Shown: piece after piece, positions 22,390 through 30,506 of the stretch
Numbering within the stretch: the stretch's first letter is position 1
Layout: the number at the start of each line of letters is the position of its first letter
Origin: Clostridia bacterium
GTDB lineage: Bacteria; Bacillota; Clostridia; Christensenellales; Borkfalkiaceae
DNA length: 33,115 bases
Assembly: GCA_017621155.1 (NCBI GenBank)
Contig: JAGATP010000056.1
Span: 1 to 33,115 of the forward strand
Direction of reading: 5' to 3'
Made by a program: the position numbers and the translations under genes
Notes under the pieces: generated by a model
The model's database searches: none
What the model was told of the DNA's origin: nothing
What the model saw: the letters and a program-made list of their open reading frames with translations, nothing else

Positions 22390-25300
22390 TTATTCCTTGC
22401 CTGCCATTTTCTTATAGCCTTCCAATCTTGCCTTGGAGGATTCTTCAACCTTCTTGTACAGTTCGTCTGCAACGTCGGGCTGCGTCTTCTTCAAGGAAGC
22501 GTATCTCGTCTCGCCGAGGATGAATGCCTGATAATCGCCGGTCGGCTCTTTGGAGTCGAGGGTGAAGGGATTCGTTCCTGCGGGTACGTCGGGATTGTAC
22601 CGATAAAGCTGCCAATAGCCGCAATCCACAGCCGCCTTCTCTTCGAGCTGGCTCTTGGACATGTTGATGCCGTGGTTGATGCAGGGAGCGTAGCAGATGA
22701 TGAGGGAAGGGCCCTTGTGCGCTTCTGCCTCGGTGAGGGCTTTGAGAAGCTGTTCGGGGTTAGAGCCCATCGCGCACTGTGCGACGTAAACGTAGCCGTA
22801 GGTCGCCGCGATCATGCCCAGATCCTTCTTCTTGACTCTCTTACCTGCAGAAGCGAACTTAGCGACTGCGCCGATGTTCGTGGACTTGGAAGCCTGTCCG
22901 CCGGTGTTGGAGTAAACCTCCGTGTCGAGGACGAGGACGTTGACGTCTTCGCCGCTTGCGAGAACGTGATCGAGACCGCCGTAACCGATGTCGTATGCCC
23001 AGCCGTCGCCGCCGAAAATCCAGAAGGACTTCTTGACGAGGCAATCCTTCGCTTCGAGAATTTCCTTGACGAGAGTGCCGCAGCATTCGCAATCCTGCTT
23101 TGCTTCGAGGGCAGCGACGAGCGCCGCGGAAGAAGCCTTGGAAGCTTCGCCTTCGTCCATGGTGTCGATCCATGCCTTTGCAGCGGTTACGCCTTCTTCG
23201 TATTTGCCTTCCCAAAGAGCGATGAGCTTTTCAACCTTGTCTTTGAGAGCGGCTCTTCTCGCCTTGTAAGCGAGGTTCATGCCGTAGCCGAATTCCGCGT
23301 TGTCCTCGAAGAGGGAGTTTGCCCAAGCGGGGCCGTGACCTTCTTTGTTCGTGGTGTAAGGGCACGTAGGGGAAGAACCGCCGTAGATGGAGGAGCAGCC
23401 CGTTGCGTTGGCGACGATCATTCTGTCGCCGAAGAGCTGGGTGACGACCTTGACGTAAGGGGTTTCGCCGCAGCCTGCGCATGCGCCGGAGAACTCGAAC
23501 AGGGGCTTGGAGAACTGGCAGCCCTTGACGGTGCTCTTTCTGAACTTGGAGGTATCGACCTCTTCAAGCGTTTCGCTGTAGTTGTAGTTTTCGATTTCGC
23601 CCGCAGCTTCCGCCTTTGCAAGGGGAATCATCGCGAGTGCGCCGCCGTCCTTTGCAGGGCAGACGCTTGCGCAGACGCCGCAACCCATACAGTCGAGCGG
23701 GGAGACCTGAATCCTGTACTCATAGCCGGGAAGACCGATGGCAGCCTTCGTGGTGAAGGTAGCGGGCTTCTCCGCGCCGACGGGAACGAGGGCGGGACGG
23801 ATACAAGCGTGAGGGCAAACGAAGGAGCATCTGCCGCACTGAATGCACTTCTGAGCGTCCCAGGCGGGAACTTTGACGGCTACGCCGCGCTTCTCGAATT
23901 TGGTCGTTCCGACGGGAACGGAGCCGTCTGCGTTGAAGGCGGAGGAAGGAAGTTCGTCGCCCTTTTGTGCGAGGATGGGAGCGACCACGGAGCGGAAGTA
24001 TTCGTTGTCCGCAAGCTTGACCATCTCGGCGCCTTCCGTGGTGGTAGCCCAGGAAGCGGGAACGTCGATCTTGACGAGGTTGCCTTCTACGGAAGCGGAA
24101 TCGATGGCGTTGTAGTTCATCTGAACGACGGCGTCGCCCTTTCTTCCGAAGGACTTCTTCGCCATATACTTCATGTATTCCACCGCTTTGTCATAGGGCA
24201 TAACAGGGCATACCTTGAAGAAGGAAGACTGCAAAATGGTGTTCGTTCTGCCGCCGAGTCCGAGCCCTGCCGCGATCTTGATGGCGTCGATCACGTAGAA
24301 GTTGATGTGCTTCTTCGCGATGTCGTTCTTGACCTTTGCGGGAAGGTTAGCTTCGAGGGATGCAACGTCCGTCCAAGGGCAGTTCAAAAGGAAGATACCG
24401 CCTTCCTTGATGTCGCCCGTCATGTCGTAGCGGGTGATGTAGGAGGGGTTGGAGCACTGTACGAAGTCCGCCGCGTCGATGAGGTAGGTGGACTGAATGG
24501 GGGTTTCGCCGAATCTCAGATGGGAGATGGTGATGCCGCCCGACTTCTTGGAATCGTAGAAGAAGTAAGCCTGCGCATAGAGATCGGTATGGTCGCCGAT
24601 GATCTTGATGGAGTTCTTGTTTGCGCCGACCGTACCGTCTGAGCCGAGTCCGTAGAACTTACAGGACGTAGAGCCTGCGGGAGCGGCGTCGAACTTCTCG
24701 GAGAAGTCGAGGGAGGAGTTGGTGACGTCCTCATAGATACCGACGGTGAAGTGGTTCTTGGGGGTCTCCGATTCGAGATTCTTGTAGACGGAGAGGATCA
24801 TGGAAGGGTTGAATTCCTTCGAGCCGAGACCGTATCTTCCGCCGACGACGTCGATGTCCTTCTTGCCCTGTTCGAGGAGAGCTGCGGAAACGTCGAGAAG
24901 GAGGGGCTCACCGAGAGAGCCGGGCTCTTTCGTTCTGTCGAGAACGGCGATCTTCTTGCAGGTTGCGGGGATCGCGGCGACGAATGCGGAGGAGACGAAG
25001 GGACGATAGAGACGAACCTTGATCATACCGTATTTCTTTCCCATGGCGTTGAGCTTGTTGATGGACTCTTCCACCGCTTCGCAGCCCGAACCCATCAGGA
25101 CGGTGACGTACTCTGCATCGGGAGCGCCGACGTAGTCGAAGAGATGATAGCTTCTGCCGCACTTTGCGGAGACGAGATCCATCATCTTCTGTACCATTGC
25201 TGGTACTTTCTCATAGTGACCATTTGCGGTCTCTCTGTTCTGGAAATAGGTATCGCTGTTCTGTGCCGTACCGCGCTGAATGGGATGCTCGGGATTCAAC

Positions 25301-25938
25301 GCTCTTGCCTTGAACGCGGCGATGTCGGGAGCGATATTCGCCTCTTCGCAGATGGCTCTGATTTCCGCATAGTCGTCCGCCTCGTCCCAAATGTCGATCT
25401 TGTTGACTTCGTGAGAAGTTCTGAAACCGTCAAAGAAGTGAAGGAAGGGAACGCTTGTCTTTAAGGTAGCGAGGTGTGCGACCAAAGCAAGATCCATAAC
25501 TTCCTGTACGGAGGAGCTTGCAAGCATTGCAAAGCCCGTCTGACGGCAAGCCATGACGTCGGCATGATCGCCGAAGATGTTCAGGGAGTGAGCGGCAAGG
25601 GCACGCGCGGAAACGTGCATGACCATGGGCATGAGTTCGCCCGAGATCTTGTACATGTTGGGAATCATGAGGAGAAGTCCCTGGGATGCGGTGTACGTCG
25701 TGGTGAGCGCGCCTGCAACCAAAGCTCCGTGTACGGCGCCTGCCGCGCCGCCTTCGGACTGCATTTCTGCAATTCTGACTTTCTGACCCCACATATTGGT
25801 TCTGCCTTGCGTAGCCCACTCATCAGCGACTTCTGCCATGGGGGAAGAAGGGGTGATGGGATAGATGGCTGCTACTTCCGAAAAGGCATAAGCAACGTGG
25901 CTGGCGGCGGTATTGCCGTCAATCGTCATCTTTTTCAT
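22390..25938 (-). CDS. nifJ: Pyruvate:ferredoxin (flavodoxin) oxidoreductase
   Basis: A 1182-aa single-chain enzyme that oxidises pyruvate with CoA to acetyl-CoA and CO2 and passes electrons to ferredoxin or flavodoxin, a central step in anaerobic fermentation. The N-terminal pyruvate-binding domain begins with GNTAASHVAYAFSEVAAIYPITPSS. Two 4Fe-4S motifs are present, CIQCGRCSFVCP near residue 697 and CMGCGVCASVCP about 50 residues later. The thiamine-diphosphate domain has GDGWAYDIGYGG near 976 and VYSNTGGQASKS. A Cys-rich CAGCGETPY segment lies near 820 for the proximal cluster. Length matches the family. CGGAGG lies 8 nt before the ATG, and a strong promoter precedes it, consistent with high expression. 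Confidence 0.98.
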   Translation of the reverse strand: MKKMTIDGNTAASHVAYAFSEVAAIYPITPSSPMAEVADEWATQGRTNMWGQKVRIAEMQSEGGAAGAVHGALVAGALTTTYTASQGLLLMIPNMYKISGELMPMVMHVSARALAAHSLNIFGDHADVMACRQTGFAMLASSSVQEVMDLALVAHLATLKTSVPFLHFFDGFRTSHEVNKIDIWDEADDYAEIRAICEEANIAPDIAAFKARALNPEHPIQRGTAQNSDTYFQNRETANGHYEKVPAMVQKMMDLVSAKCGRSYHLFDYVGAPDAEYVTVLMGSGCEAVEESINKLNAMGKKYGMIKVRLYRPFVSSAFVAAIPATCKKIAVLDRTKEPGSLGEPLLLDVSAALLEQGKKDIDVVGGRYGLGSKEFNPSMILSVYKNLESETPKNHFTVGIYEDVTNSSLDFSEKFDAAPAGSTSCKFYGLGSDGTVGANKNSIKIIGDHTDLYAQAYFFYDSKKSGGITISHLRFGETPIQSTYLIDAADFVQCSNPSYITRYDMTGDIKEGGIFLLNCPWTDVASLEANLPAKVKNDIAKKHINFYVIDAIKIAAGLGLGGRTNTILQSSFFKVCPVMPYDKAVEYMKYMAKKSFGRKGDAVVQMNYNAIDSASVEGNLVKIDVPASWATTTEGAEMVKLADNEYFRSVVAPILAQKGDELPSSAFNADGSVPVGTTKFEKRGVAVKVPAWDAQKCIQCGRCSFVCPHACIRPALVPVGAEKPATFTTKAAIGLPGYEYRIQVSPLDCMGCGVCASVCPAKDGGALAMIPLAKAEAAGEIENYNYSETLEEVDTSKFRKSTVKGCQFSKPLFEFSGACAGCGETPYVKVVTQLFGDRMIVANATGCSSIYGGSSPTCPYTTNKEGHGPAWANSLFEDNAEFGYGMNLAYKARRAALKDKVEKLIALWEGKYEEGVTAAKAWIDTMDEGEASKASSAALVAALEAKQDCECCGTLVKEILEAKDCLVKKSFWIFGGDGWAYDIGYGGLDHVLASGEDVNVLVLDTEVYSNTGGQASKSTNIGAVAKFASAGKRVKKKDLGMIAATYGYVYVAQCAMGSNPEQLLKALTEAEAHKGPSLIICYAPCINHGINMSKSQLEEKAAVDCGYWQLYRYNPDVPAGTNPFTLDSKEPTGDYQAFILGETRYASLKKTQPDVADELYKKVEESSKARLEGYKKMAGKE

Positions 25939-26020
25939 CGATAAAACCTCCGATATATTGTTTTATTGTTTCTTGTCTGTCCATGTCGTCATCCGAACAA
26001 CATAAAACCATACGCTAAAC

Positions 26021-26049
26021 ATTATAACTTTTTTGCGGCTTAAAGTCAA
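26021..26049 (-). promoter_or_regulatory. Promoter of nifJ
   Basis: Minus strand: TTGACT (26044-26049), 17 nt, TATAAT (26021-26026), giving a leader of about 75 nt. Confidence 0.88.
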
Positions 26050-26150
26050 TACCGTAGGGAGATTTTTTTCTGATATTTTTCACTTTTTTCTTTGCAAATC
26101 GTGCAAATTTGGGAAAAAAGAAAAATTTACAGGATTTTCACATTATTTTA

Positions 26151-26179
26151 TTGATTCCGTACCGAAACTTTGTTATAAT
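26151..26179 (+). promoter_or_regulatory. Promoter of the ecf operon, predicted leaderless
   Basis: TTGATT (26151-26156), 17 nt, TATAAT (26174-26179) with TG two bases before the -10. The ATG of ecfA1 at 26188 lies 8 nt after the -10, so the leader would be about 2 nt. The sequence between -10 and ATG (AACGAAGT) is nearly the same as at 15926-15932. Confidence 0.8.
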
Positions 26180-26187
26180 AACGAAGT

Positions 26188-27042
26188 ATGAAAGCTTTGG
26201 AATTCAAAAACGTATCGTTTTCCTACCGAAAGGCGGAGGAAGGGAAAACTTCCTCCTTTGCCGTAAAAGGCGTGAATTTCTCCGTAGAGGAAGGGGAGTT
26301 CGTCGCCGTTTTGGGGCACAACGGCAGCGGGAAATCGACGCTCGCCCGCCTTGCCAACGGGCTTTTAGAGGCTTCGGACGGCTCGGTCGAGGTGTTCGGC
26401 GTTCCCCTCTCGGAGCAAAAAAATCTCTTTTCGGTGAGAAAGAACGTCGGCATCGTCTTTCAGAATCCCGACAATCAGACGGTTGCGTCCATCGTCGAGG
26501 ACGACATCGCCTTCGGCCCGGAGAACATCGGCGTTCCCCGCGAGGAGATCGGGGTGCGCATTGAAGAATCGCTTGCCGCCGTCGGCATGAGCGAGTACAA
26601 AGAGCGCATGACGAGCGCCCTTTCGGGCGGTCAGAAACAGCGCATCGCCATTGCGGGCGTGCTCGCGTTAAAGCCCAAAATCATGATTCTCGACGAGAGC
26701 ACCGCCATGCTCGATCCCAAGGGCAGGCGGGAGATCATGCAGGTCGTCAAAAAGCTCAACAAAGAAGAGGGAATGACCATCCTTCTCATTACGCATTTTA
26801 TGGAAGAAGCCCTGATGGCGGATCGCGCTATCGTCATGAACAGAGGAGAGATCGTCATGCAGGGTACGCCGGAGGAAATCTTCGAACGGCACGACGAGCT
26901 GGAAACTTACAATCTCGCCCTTCCGCCCATCGGCGTTCTGTGGAAAAAACTTGAAGAAGGCGGAATGCCCGTCGGCTACGCCCTTACACCCGAAGACCTT
27001 GCGGAGGAGATCGCAAAATGTATATCGAAGTCGAGCGCTTAA
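26188..27042 (+). CDS. ecfA1: ECF transporter ATPase EcfA1
   Basis: A 284-aa ABC ATPase, one of two in the energising module of a group II energy-coupling-factor vitamin transporter. Walker A GHNGSGKS is at 43-50, the Q-loop Gln at 92 (FQNPDNQ), the signature LSGGQ at 145-149, and Walker B IMILDE at 165-170, followed by an H-loop THFM. FQNPDNQ is typical of cobalt/ECF ATPases. The last catalytic position after Walker B is Glu. No Shine-Dalgarno precedes the ATG, in line with the leaderless promoter. It overlaps ecfA2 by 25 nt. Confidence 0.95.
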   Translation: MKALEFKNVSFSYRKAEEGKTSSFAVKGVNFSVEEGEFVAVLGHNGSGKSTLARLANGLLEASDGSVEVFGVPLSEQKNLFSVRKNVGIVFQNPDNQTVASIVEDDIAFGPENIGVPREEIGVRIEESLAAVGMSEYKERMTSALSGGQKQRIAIAGVLALKPKIMILDESTAMLDPKGRREIMQVVKKLNKEEGMTILLITHFMEEALMADRAIVMNRGEIVMQGTPEEIFERHDELETYNLALPPIGVLWKKLEEGGMPVGYALTPEDLAEEIAKCISKSSA

Positions 27043-27917
27043 GCTATTCCTACAATCCGACGTCGCCCTCCGCGTATGCGCTTAAGGACGTCTCCCTGAC
27101 CATCGAAGAGGGTGCGTTTTTCGGCATCATCGGGCACACGGGAAGCGGCAAGTCCACCTTCGTCCAGCACCTCAACGCCCTCATCACGCTCCCCACGGCG
27201 GAAAAGAAGTTCAAACCGAAAAAGGGAGTCGCCTATCCCTCCATTCGCATCGGAGACTTCGACCTTGCCGACAAGCACACCGATTGGAAGGCACTCCGCT
27301 CCAAGGTCGGCATCGTCTTTCAGTATCCCGAATATCAGCTCTTTGCCGAATCGGTCAAAGAGGACGTCGCGTTCGGACTCAAAAACTTTTCACAGACTCC
27401 CCTTACGCCGGAGGAGACGGAAGCGCACGTAAAAGAAGCGCTGACGGCGGTCGGACTCAACTATGAAGAGGTCAAAGACGCCTCTCCCTTCGACTTGTCG
27501 GGCGGGCAGAAGAGGCGGGTGGCGATCGCGGGCGTGATTGTCACCAAGCCGGAAATCCTCGTGTTGGACGAACCGGCGGCGGGACTCGACCCCCTCGGAA
27601 AGAGGGAGATTATGGGACTGTTGCATTCCCTCCATCGATCGTGGTGCAAGACGATCGTCATCGTCTCTCACGATATGGACGAAATCGGCGAAAACTGCAC
27701 CAAGGTCGCCGTCTTTGCGGACGGGGAGCTCAAATTTTTGCTCCCTCCCTCCGAGCTCTTTTTGCACGATGAAGAGCTGGAGGCGTTGGGGCTTGACATT
27801 CCCACCACCGCCAAGGTGCGCCGCGCCCTCAAAGAGCGGGGGATTTCCGTCGATACCGATTTTACGAGCGAGGATTTTGCAAGGCAGATTCTCGCTTTGG
27901 GAGGTCGCCATGTTTAA
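27018..27917 (+). CDS. ecfA2: ECF transporter ATPase EcfA2
   Basis: A 299-aa ABC ATPase pairing with EcfA1. Walker A GHTGSGKST is at 39-47, Q-loop FQYPEYQLF near 101-109, the signature LSGGQ at 160-164, and Walker B LVLDEP at 181-186. An insertion (EKKFKPKKGVAYP) after Walker A is typical of EcfA2. It overlaps the upstream gene by 25 nt and ecfT by 8 nt, and a GCGGAGGAG sits before its start, so it is translationally coupled. Confidence 0.95.
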   Translation: MYIEVERLSYSYNPTSPSAYALKDVSLTIEEGAFFGIIGHTGSGKSTFVQHLNALITLPTAEKKFKPKKGVAYPSIRIGDFDLADKHTDWKALRSKVGIVFQYPEYQLFAESVKEDVAFGLKNFSQTPLTPEETEAHVKEALTAVGLNYEEVKDASPFDLSGGQKRRVAIAGVIVTKPEILVLDEPAAGLDPLGKREIMGLLHSLHRSWCKTIVIVSHDMDEIGENCTKVAVFADGELKFLLPPSELFLHDEELEALGLDIPTTAKVRRALKERGISVDTDFTSEDFARQILALGGRHV

Positions 27918-28734
27918 AGACGTCGCTCTCGGTCAGTACTATCAGGCATCTTCCTTCGTGCATCGCCTCGATCCGCGGTTTAAAATTCTGGCGCTCATCG
28001 CTTACATCGTGGCGATCTTCCTCTCGGAAAACTTTTACGGGCTGGGAATGTGCGCCCTTCTCTTGCTTTTGACGATCGCCTTTTCCAAAGTGCCGCTCGG
28101 CAAAGTCATCAAGGCGGTCAAGGGCATTTTATTCCTTCTCGTCTTTACGGCGATCATACAGCTGTTTTTCTACAAGCCGAACGAAAACGCAGTCGTTTGG
28201 GTCAAGTGGTGGGTGATTACCATCACCGATCAGGCGGTGTTCTTCACGCTGTTTCTTTTGTTGAGACTATCTCTCCTCGTCATGGTGGCGTCTATGCTCA
28301 CTTATACGACGACGCCCGTCTCCCTCACAGACGGGCTGGAAAGTCTCCTTACTCCCCTCAAAGTCGTTCGCTTTCCCGTTCACGAGCTTGCGCTCATCAT
28401 GTCTATCGCCCTCCGCTTTATCCCTACGCTCATGGAGGAAACGGAGCGCATCATGAACGCGCAGAAGGCGAGGGGAGCCGATTTCGAATCGGGTGGACTC
28501 ATGAAGCGGGCAAAAGCCGTCGTTCCCATTCTCATTCCCCTTCTCATCTCCTCTTTTCGCAGAGCGGAGGAGCTGGGGGACGCGATGGACGCCCGCTGTT
28601 ATGCGGGCAGCAAAGTCCGCACAAAATATAAAAAGCTCACCTTTTCCTGGCGCGACCTTCTTGCCTTTTTCATCATGGCGGCATTGGTGACGGGCGTCGT
28701 GCTTTTCAACGTCTATCTGGGAGGGGTGGTATGA
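27910..28734 (+). CDS. ecfT: ECF transporter transmembrane protein EcfT
   Basis: A 274-aa integral membrane protein that couples the two ATPases to interchangeable substrate-binding S components. Transmembrane helices lie near residues 25-55, 70-90, 105-130 and 245-270. The two coupling-helix motifs are ARG (187-189, AQKARGADFE) and ARC (228-230, AMDARCYAG). The second motif normally reads ARG or ARC-like, so it is probably functional. No S component is encoded next to it, which is normal for group II ECF systems. GGAGGT precedes the ATG; the stop overlaps truA as ATGA. Confidence 0.93.
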   Translation: MFKDVALGQYYQASSFVHRLDPRFKILALIAYIVAIFLSENFYGLGMCALLLLLTIAFSKVPLGKVIKAVKGILFLLVFTAIIQLFFYKPNENAVVWVKWWVITITDQAVFFTLFLLLRLSLLVMVASMLTYTTTPVSLTDGLESLLTPLKVVRFPVHELALIMSIALRFIPTLMEETERIMNAQKARGADFESGGLMKRAKAVVPILIPLLISSFRRAEELGDAMDARCYAGSKVRTKYKKLTFSWRDLLAFFIMAALVTGVVLFNVYLGGVV

Positions 28735-29483
28735 GGATTGCCATTCTCGTCGCATACGACGGAACGGACTTTTCGGGCTGGCAGGTACAGCCGAAAAAGA
28801 GAACGGTGCAGGGCGTCTTGGAAGAAGAGCTCTCCCGCGCGCTCGGAAAAAAGGTCGTGCTCACCGCAAGCGGCAGGACGGATGCGGGCGTTCACGCCTT
28901 CGGGCAAGTCTGTCACTTCGACGCGGAAACGACGATTCCCGCTTCGAAAATTGCCGATTGCGTCAATCCTCTCCTTCCGGGCGACGTCAAGGTTTTAAAG
29001 AGCAAGGAAGTCCCTCCTTCCTTCGACGCCAACAGGACGGCGAAGAGAAAGACCTATCGCTATACCTTATATCTCTCGGAGCGGGAGCACCCTCTCTACG
29101 AGCGTTACGCCGTTCACTTGAGGGACAAAATAAATTTGGATCGGATGAAGGAAGCGGCGCGTATGCTGGAGGGGGAGCACGATTTCAAGGCGTTTTGCGC
29201 GTCCGGCTCTTCGGCTAAGACGACGATTCGCACTGTTTACGCCTGTAAGGTTGAGCGGGAGGGAAACAAGCTTTCCTTCGTCGTGACGGGTAACGGCTTT
29301 TTGTACAATATGGTCAGGACGATCGCGGGGGAGCTTTTGGACATCGGGCGAGGTCGGCTGACGGTGAGCGATTTGAAAAGGACGCTCGAAACGGGGGAAA
29401 GAAAGGGCGTCGGCAAGACGATGCCCGCCAAGGGGCTGGCGCTCGAAAGCGTCGAATACGAAGCTTTTCGGTTTGAAGGATAA
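28731..29483 (+). CDS. truA: tRNA pseudouridine(38-40) synthase
   Basis: A 250-aa enzyme converting uridines 38-40 of the tRNA anticodon stem-loop to pseudouridine. The catalytic aspartate is D51 in GRTDAGVHA. The family N-terminus YDGTDFSGWQ and the C-terminal FLYNMVRTIAG segment are present. Its start overlaps the ecfT stop by 4 nt (ATGA). The ecfA1-ecfA2-ecfT-truA order is a common Bacillota arrangement. Confidence 0.97.
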   Translation: MRIAILVAYDGTDFSGWQVQPKKRTVQGVLEEELSRALGKKVVLTASGRTDAGVHAFGQVCHFDAETTIPASKIADCVNPLLPGDVKVLKSKEVPPSFDANRTAKRKTYRYTLYLSEREHPLYERYAVHLRDKINLDRMKEAARMLEGEHDFKAFCASGSSAKTTIRTVYACKVEREGNKLSFVVTGNGFLYNMVRTIAGELLDIGRGRLTVSDLKRTLETGERKGVGKTMPAKGLALESVEYEAFRFEG

Positions 29484-29493
29484 GGAGGAAATC

Positions 29494-30354
29494 ATGGATT
29501 TTATCGACTTTTACAATCTGAGTTACAGGCTCATGTACTACGAGGTGATCAAGGGGTATCTTGCCGCTCTGCTCATTGCACTTTCCCTCTATCTCGTCAA
29601 TTTCACTTTGGAAGCCGTTGGGCTTTACACGATGGCGAAAAAGGCGAACAACAAGCATAAATGGATGGCTTTCGTTCCCTTTTGCAACACCTATCTCATC
29701 GGAGAACTTGGCGGCGACGGTTACCTCTTCTCCGCAAAAATCAAGCGGAGCGGACTTTGGGCGATGGTAACGGAGCTTATCGCCTTTCTCTGCGGCGCAT
29801 TTTACTTCATTCTCGGCTATCTCATCGACGTCAACTGCACCTACAATCCCACGACGAACACGTATACGGACGTTCCGAAATCCCTCGCGTGGGCGGTGCT
29901 CAGCATCGATTACATCGGCATCGTCATGGACGTGCTCAATCTCGCCTACATTATCTTCCTGTTCGTGGTGCTCTTTGCCTTTTTCAAAAAGTACTTTTAT
30001 CGCAACCCGATGATCATGACGATTTCCGCTTTCTTCTTCCCCTTCACCAAGGGCGCGATCCTCTTTGCCATTCGCAACAACAAGCCCGTCGATTACGAGG
30101 AGTATTTGCGCCGTCAGCAGGAGCTCTATCGCAAGCAATACCAAAGCAGAAATCCCTACGATCAGAATCCCTACAACCGTACGCCCTACGGAGATTCTTA
30201 CGGCAATCCCTATCGGAATCCCCCCGATCGCCGTTCTCCTTCCGAAGGAGAGCCGCCCGATCCCTTCGAGGAGTTCTCCTCCCCCAATCCGAAGGAAGAG
30301 GGAAAACGGGAGGGCGAAAAGCCCAAATCGGGAAACGACGACCTTTTCAACTGA
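29494..30354 (+). CDS. Membrane protein with Asn-Pro-Tyr-rich cytoplasmic tail
   Basis: A 286-aa protein. Four or so helices lie between residues 20 and 205, including YLAALLIALSLYLVNFTLEA, the conserved-looking loop KHKWMAFVPFCNTYLIGEL, and VLNLAYIIFLFVVLFAFF. Residues about 212-286 are hydrophilic: a Gln/Arg-rich helix, then a low-complexity stretch with five NPY/NPYR-type repeats (NPYDQNPYNRTPYGDSYGNP), then an acidic Pro/Ser/Glu-rich end. I do not recognise a characterised family. The start at 29494 has AAGGAGGAA directly upstream; it lies 10 nt after truA and may share its operon. A terminator follows. Confidence 0.85.
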   Translation: MDFIDFYNLSYRLMYYEVIKGYLAALLIALSLYLVNFTLEAVGLYTMAKKANNKHKWMAFVPFCNTYLIGELGGDGYLFSAKIKRSGLWAMVTELIAFLCGAFYFILGYLIDVNCTYNPTTNTYTDVPKSLAWAVLSIDYIGIVMDVLNLAYIIFLFVVLFAFFKKYFYRNPMIMTISAFFFPFTKGAILFAIRNNKPVDYEEYLRRQQELYRKQYQSRNPYDQNPYNRTPYGDSYGNPYRNPPDRRSPSEGEPPDPFEEFSSPNPKEEGKREGEKPKSGNDDLFN

Positions 30355-30357
30355 AAA

Positions 30358-30386
30358 ACAGCCCGCTATGCGCGGGCTGTTTTTTC
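30358..30386 (+). terminator. Terminator of the ecf-truA operon
   Basis: Perfect 9-bp stem ACAGCCCGC / GCGGGCTGT with a 5-nt loop, followed by a run of T, 3 nt after the stop at 30354. Confidence 0.93.
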
Positions 30387-30431
30387 GAAGGGGGACAAAA
30401 AATTATTTTTTCAAAAAGAGAGAGGAATTTC

Positions 30432-30460
30432 TTTACAAAGGACGGGGAGCATGCTATAAT
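30432..30460 (+). promoter_or_regulatory. Promoter of mnmE
   Basis: TTTACA (30432-30437), 17 nt, TATAAT (30455-30460) with TGC before the -10. The leader is about 40 nt and includes AAAGGA some 11 nt before the ATG. Confidence 0.87.
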
Positions 30461-30506
30461 GGTAAAAGTATAAATTTTAGTTATAGATAAAAGGATATGA
30501 GTTCTC

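Noticed and set aside
22672..24642. 656-codon plus-strand frame antisense to nifJ, and 24751-25464
   Set aside because: Long shadow frame caused by the codon bias of nifJ; no family-like motifs.
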